DNA from: Alicyclobacillus sp. SP_1
Lineage (GTDB): Bacteria; Bacillota; Bacilli; Alicyclobacillales; Alicyclobacillaceae
Direction: 5' to 3'
Assembly: GCF_024706985.1 (NCBI RefSeq)
Contig: NZ_JAMCCX010000008.1
Coordinates: forward strand, 1-64,000
Length of the DNA: 64,000 bases
Shown: piece by piece, positions 61,689 through 64,000 of the stretch
Layout: each line of letters starts with the position of its first letter
Position numbering within the stretch: the first letter of the stretch is position 1
Notes under the pieces: model-generated
Told to the model about the DNA's origin: nothing
Database searches by the model: none
The model's input: only the letters and a program-made list of their open reading frames with translations
Made by a program: the position numbers and the translations under genes

Positions 61689-63026
61689 TTGAATTCACCC
61701 GCGTTTACGATGGCAGAACAGATGGTTGAAATGCTCTTCTTTGTCTTTTTAGGTGGTTCAGTGGCTAGTGTTCTAGCCGAGAAATCAAACGTGCCAGATG
61801 TCGTCTGGTTCTTGCTCGTGGGCATGCTTCTCGGGCCGTCTGTGCTTAGCGTTCTTCACGTGCCCACAGAGTCTTTGTTAAACCAGAGCGTTTTGCTGCT
61901 GGGCGCTTCCTTCATTCTGTTTCACGGCGGTACCATGACCAATTTGCACGTTTTGCGCCGTATGTGGGTGAGCGTGCTGCTTCTGTCCACCGTGGGTGTC
62001 TTGGTAACGGCGGCGGTTGTGGCGGTGGCAGTACATGCCCTGTTTGCCCTTTCCTTTTCGACTGCGTTTCTGCTCGGGGCTGTGGTTGCCTCGACGGACC
62101 CCGCGTCGCTCATCCCGATTTTTCAGCGCTACCGAATTCGGGAGCGAGTGGCTCAAGCTATCATTGCAGAATCGGCTTTTACGGATGCCACCGGGGCGAT
62201 TGTCACGACGGTTGTCTTTGCGACTCTTGTTCCTATGGCTGTGGGTGTGCCGAAGAGTGTTTCGGCAGCAGGGGTGGCACTACAGAGCGCACATCCCTCT
62301 ATTGGTGAAACTGTTAGCCAGACAGCGCATATCACCTCACTTTTTGTGTCAGCGGCCCAGTTGGCACTGGGCGGCATGGTTGTTGGTGTGGTTATCGGCG
62401 GACTAACCGCGCTATTGCTGTCCCGCAGTCGGTCAGGGAACGTGCGTAGATTTCCGTTCATCCCCACGTCCCTCGCTGTAGTTTGCTGCGTCCTGGCAAG
62501 TCTGACGCTTGCGAATGTACTGCACGCCAGTCTCTTTATGAGTGTGTTTGTGGCGGGACTCACGGTCGCCAATGGTAATAAAGGTGCCCTCGCCACATCG
62601 CCGCTGACCGTTCAATCGATGGAATCTTTTCTCGACGTTCTGAATCTGCCGTTACGAATTCTCATCTTCATTTTTTTAGGTAGTCAAGTACAGCTGATGA
62701 TTCTCTGGAAGTATGGTTGGAAAATAGCGGTTGTGACGCTCGTTTTTCTGTTCTTAGCGCGACCTATGACGGTTGGGTGTTCTCTCTTGCCAGACCGCTT
62801 TGCCAGATGGCAAGCTCGCGAATTACTGTTTTTCTGCTGGACGCGGGAAACTGGAGTTTTAGCCGCCGCTTTGATTGGCATGGTCACGAGTTCGGCTGTC
62901 GTGCCACATCCCGCCCTGCTCAAGAGTGTGACGTTGGTTTTTATCCTCGTTACCCTGTTGCTTCAAGCCAGCACGGCCCCTACGCTGGCGAAATGGTTAC
63001 ATCTGCGGGAAGAATCGAGTGGGTGA
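61689..63026 (+). CDS. CPA1-type Na+(K+)/H+ antiporter
   Basis: A 445-residue protein with about twelve spans. The core carries SFSTAFLLGAVVASTDPASLIPIFQ-like sequence with the TDP motif of the unwound helix and IIAESAFTDATGAIVTTVVF with the paired aspartate, as in NhaP/NhaK-type exchangers. It exports Na+ or K+ in exchange for protons across the membrane. No C-terminal RCK or CBS domain is present. TTG start with CAGGAG upstream. A terminator in the leader suggests regulated expression. Confidence 0.85.
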   Translation: MNSPAFTMAEQMVEMLFFVFLGGSVASVLAEKSNVPDVVWFLLVGMLLGPSVLSVLHVPTESLLNQSVLLLGASFILFHGGTMTNLHVLRRMWVSVLLLSTVGVLVTAAVVAVAVHALFALSFSTAFLLGAVVASTDPASLIPIFQRYRIRERVAQAIIAESAFTDATGAIVTTVVFATLVPMAVGVPKSVSAAGVALQSAHPSIGETVSQTAHITSLFVSAAQLALGGMVVGVVIGGLTALLLSRSRSGNVRRFPFIPTSLAVVCCVLASLTLANVLHASLFMSVFVAGLTVANGNKGALATSPLTVQSMESFLDVLNLPLRILIFIFLGSQVQLMILWKYGWKIAVVTLVFLFLARPMTVGCSLLPDRFARWQARELLFFCWTRETGVLAAALIGMVTSSAVVPHPALLKSVTLVFILVTLLLQASTAPTLAKWLHLREESSG

Positions 63027-63162
63027 TTTGGGACAGGAGTCTACGGCCATGCCAGAGAATGTTATTCTATCAGGTAGCATCACCAACGACATTTCGCGGA
63101 CAGACGAGCGCTCAAGTTCAACGAGCAGCAGACAAAGGCTTTGAAACGGGGAGTGACGAGGA

Positions 63163-63618
63163 GTGTTGGAAGAGTTCAAAAAGTTCATTGCGCGGGGAAA
63201 TGTGGTCGATCTCGCCATCGGCATCATCGTGGGTGGTGCCTTTGGCAAGGTCGTCTCATCGCTTGTCAATGACATCGTCATGCCGCCGCTTGGCCTCTTA
63301 CTCGGCAAAGTGGATTTTTCCGACCTTTACATTAATTTGTCGCGCACCCATTACGCCACGTTCGAAAAAGCACAAGCTGCAGGTGCGCCGACCATTAACT
63401 ATGGAGCGTTTCTCGGCAATGTGGTGGACTTCTTTATTATCTCTATCTGCATTTTTCTGGTCATTCGCCAAGTCAATCGCTTCCATCGTCAAAAACCAGA
63501 AACTCACCGGCCAGTTGAGCCGGAGACGAAAAGTTGCCCATACTGCATGTCCAACATTCCTTCTGCTGCTACTCGTTGCCCGAATTGCACGTCTCATCTC
63601 ATTCACATTCGCTCATAA
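63163..63618 (+). CDS. mscL: Large-conductance mechanosensitive channel MscL with zinc-ribbon tail
   Basis: A 151-residue channel: [20 protein letters not shown] and the first span with [20 protein letters not shown], a periplasmic-side loop, the second span ([20 protein letters not shown]) and the cytoplasmic helix. The family is typically ~130 residues. Here the C-terminus carries a zinc ribbon, [20 protein letters not shown], in place of the plain charged bundle. It opens under membrane tension to release solutes. TTG start, GAGGAG just upstream. The metal site could stabilise or gate the pentamer; that is inference. Confidence 0.93.
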   Translation: MLEEFKKFIARGNVVDLAIGIIVGGAFGKVVSSLVNDIVMPPLGLLLGKVDFSDLYINLSRTHYATFEKAQAAGAPTINYGAFLGNVVDFFIISICIFLVIRQVNRFHRQKPETHRPVEPETKSCPYCMSNIPSAATRCPNCTSHLIHIRS

Positions 63619-63716
63619 ATGACCATGGCGCACCAGTATGTCACCGGGCACCATGGTTATCTTTCGCATGATTAGAAAACGTTTTTGAGAGCTTTGGTGG
63701 TCAGAATACGGAGCGA

Positions 63717-64000
63717 TCACCAAAAATAAAGAGGGTTGCTGAGGGCCGCTAGCAGGGTGTCATCGACTTCAGCAAAATGTCTCCACACTTCGGCGTAGAG
63801 AAAGCTCTGACCAAAGGTCGGAAACGTGTGCAGAACTTCGGTGGAATCTTCCGAAGATGTGGTACTCCAGACGATGCCGGGGGCACCGACCAAGCGGACT
63901 TCGTCTCCCGGCTGTAAGTTGCTTGCGCAGAGGGAGACCATCTTTTGATTGCTCTCCGAAGCCCGCTCCTCCGATGCACTGAGGCGGTCGCGCCATATAC
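63717..64000 (-). CDS. C-terminal part of an unidentified protein, runs off the window
   Basis: An open frame of 94 codons with no stop up to the window edge, ending at 63717. The visible part includes NLQPGDEVRLVGAPGIVW (an SH3-like or hydrolase-like strand pattern) and TFPTFGQSFLYAEVWRHFAE. An internal ATG at 63941 may not be the true start. No family can be named. Intergenic bases 63619-63716 show nothing else. Confidence 0.45.
   Translation of the reverse strand, partial: IWRDRLSASEERASESNQKMVSLCASNLQPGDEVRLVGAPGIVWSTTSSEDSTEVLHTFPTFGQSFLYAEVWRHFAEVDDTLLAALSNPLYFW

Noticed and set aside
1-64000. CRISPR arrays, insertion sequences, phage genes, tRNA or rRNA genes
   Set aside because: No direct repeat-spacer pattern, transposase, integrase, phage structural gene, cloverleaf with T-arm, or rRNA sequence was found on either strand.

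Overview
The window reads as chromosome of a Gram-positive, low-to-moderate GC Bacillota, most like the Alicyclobacillaceae or a neighbouring acidophile or thermophile group. This rests on gene content, not on a search. The supporting genes are CodY, YerC, ArgR, YitT, YtoI, DUF3243, UPF0173, a YqjH-type DNA polymerase, DnaE with AccDA and a pyruvate kinase carrying the extra C-terminal domain, plus T-box, FMN and ZTP leader RNAs. No rRNA, tRNA, insertion sequence, prophage or CRISPR array was seen.

Layout: 1-2.2 kb holds small XRE-type regulators with palindromic sites and an acetyltransferase. 2.4-7.2 kb carries yerC, a methyltransferase, codY, an M20 dipeptidase and a serine acetyltransferase. 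7.2-11.6 kb is the riboflavin operon (ribD, ribE, ribBA, ribH) behind an FMN riboswitch and, unexpectedly, a T-box-like element. 11.8-17.2 kb has a DUF2231 protein, a PASTA penicillin-binding protein, an MFS transporter and an M29 aminopeptidase. 17.3-21 kb is ileS (long type) with its T-box leader on the minus strand. 21-24.5 kb is a small sugar-polymer cluster (nucleotide-sugar dehydrogenase, glycosyltransferase) ending in queC. 24.6-36.6 kb is mixed housekeeping (XRE regulator, UPF0173, DUF3243, DNA polymerase IV, signal peptidase, argR, amidohydrolase, cysteine synthase, serine hydrolase, yitT, ytoI). 36.6-45.5 kb is dnaE, yutG, accD, accA, pyk and folD, the last under a ZTP riboswitch. 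45.7-48.7 kb has an MFS exporter and a lipoprotein with Asp-box motifs. 48.9-52.1 kb is a three-gene, overlapping operon that matches the known D- to L-amino acid conversion route through N-succinyl amino acids.

The most unusual part is 52.4-61.3 kb. A penicillin-binding protein, a coiled-coil protein, a glycosyltransferase with N-terminal MshEN (c-di-GMP-type) repeats, a multi-spanning glycosyltransferase-like protein and an exosortase lie head to tail. The exosortase keeps Cys, Arg and His in the family positions. Right after it, with its own promoter and an AT-rich inverted repeat, sits a 164-residue secreted protein. It consists of a signal peptide, about 105 residues of Gly/Ser/Thr/Pro-rich linker, and a C-terminal tripartite tail (PEVPYAA, hydrophobic span, Arg/Lys cluster). 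I read this as a compact, possibly undescribed Gram-positive exosortase system with one dedicated, probably glycosylated substrate and nucleotide-signal control of its glycosyltransferase.

The window ends with a Na+/H+ antiporter, an MscL channel with a zinc-ribbon tail, and the 3' end of an unidentified minus-strand gene.
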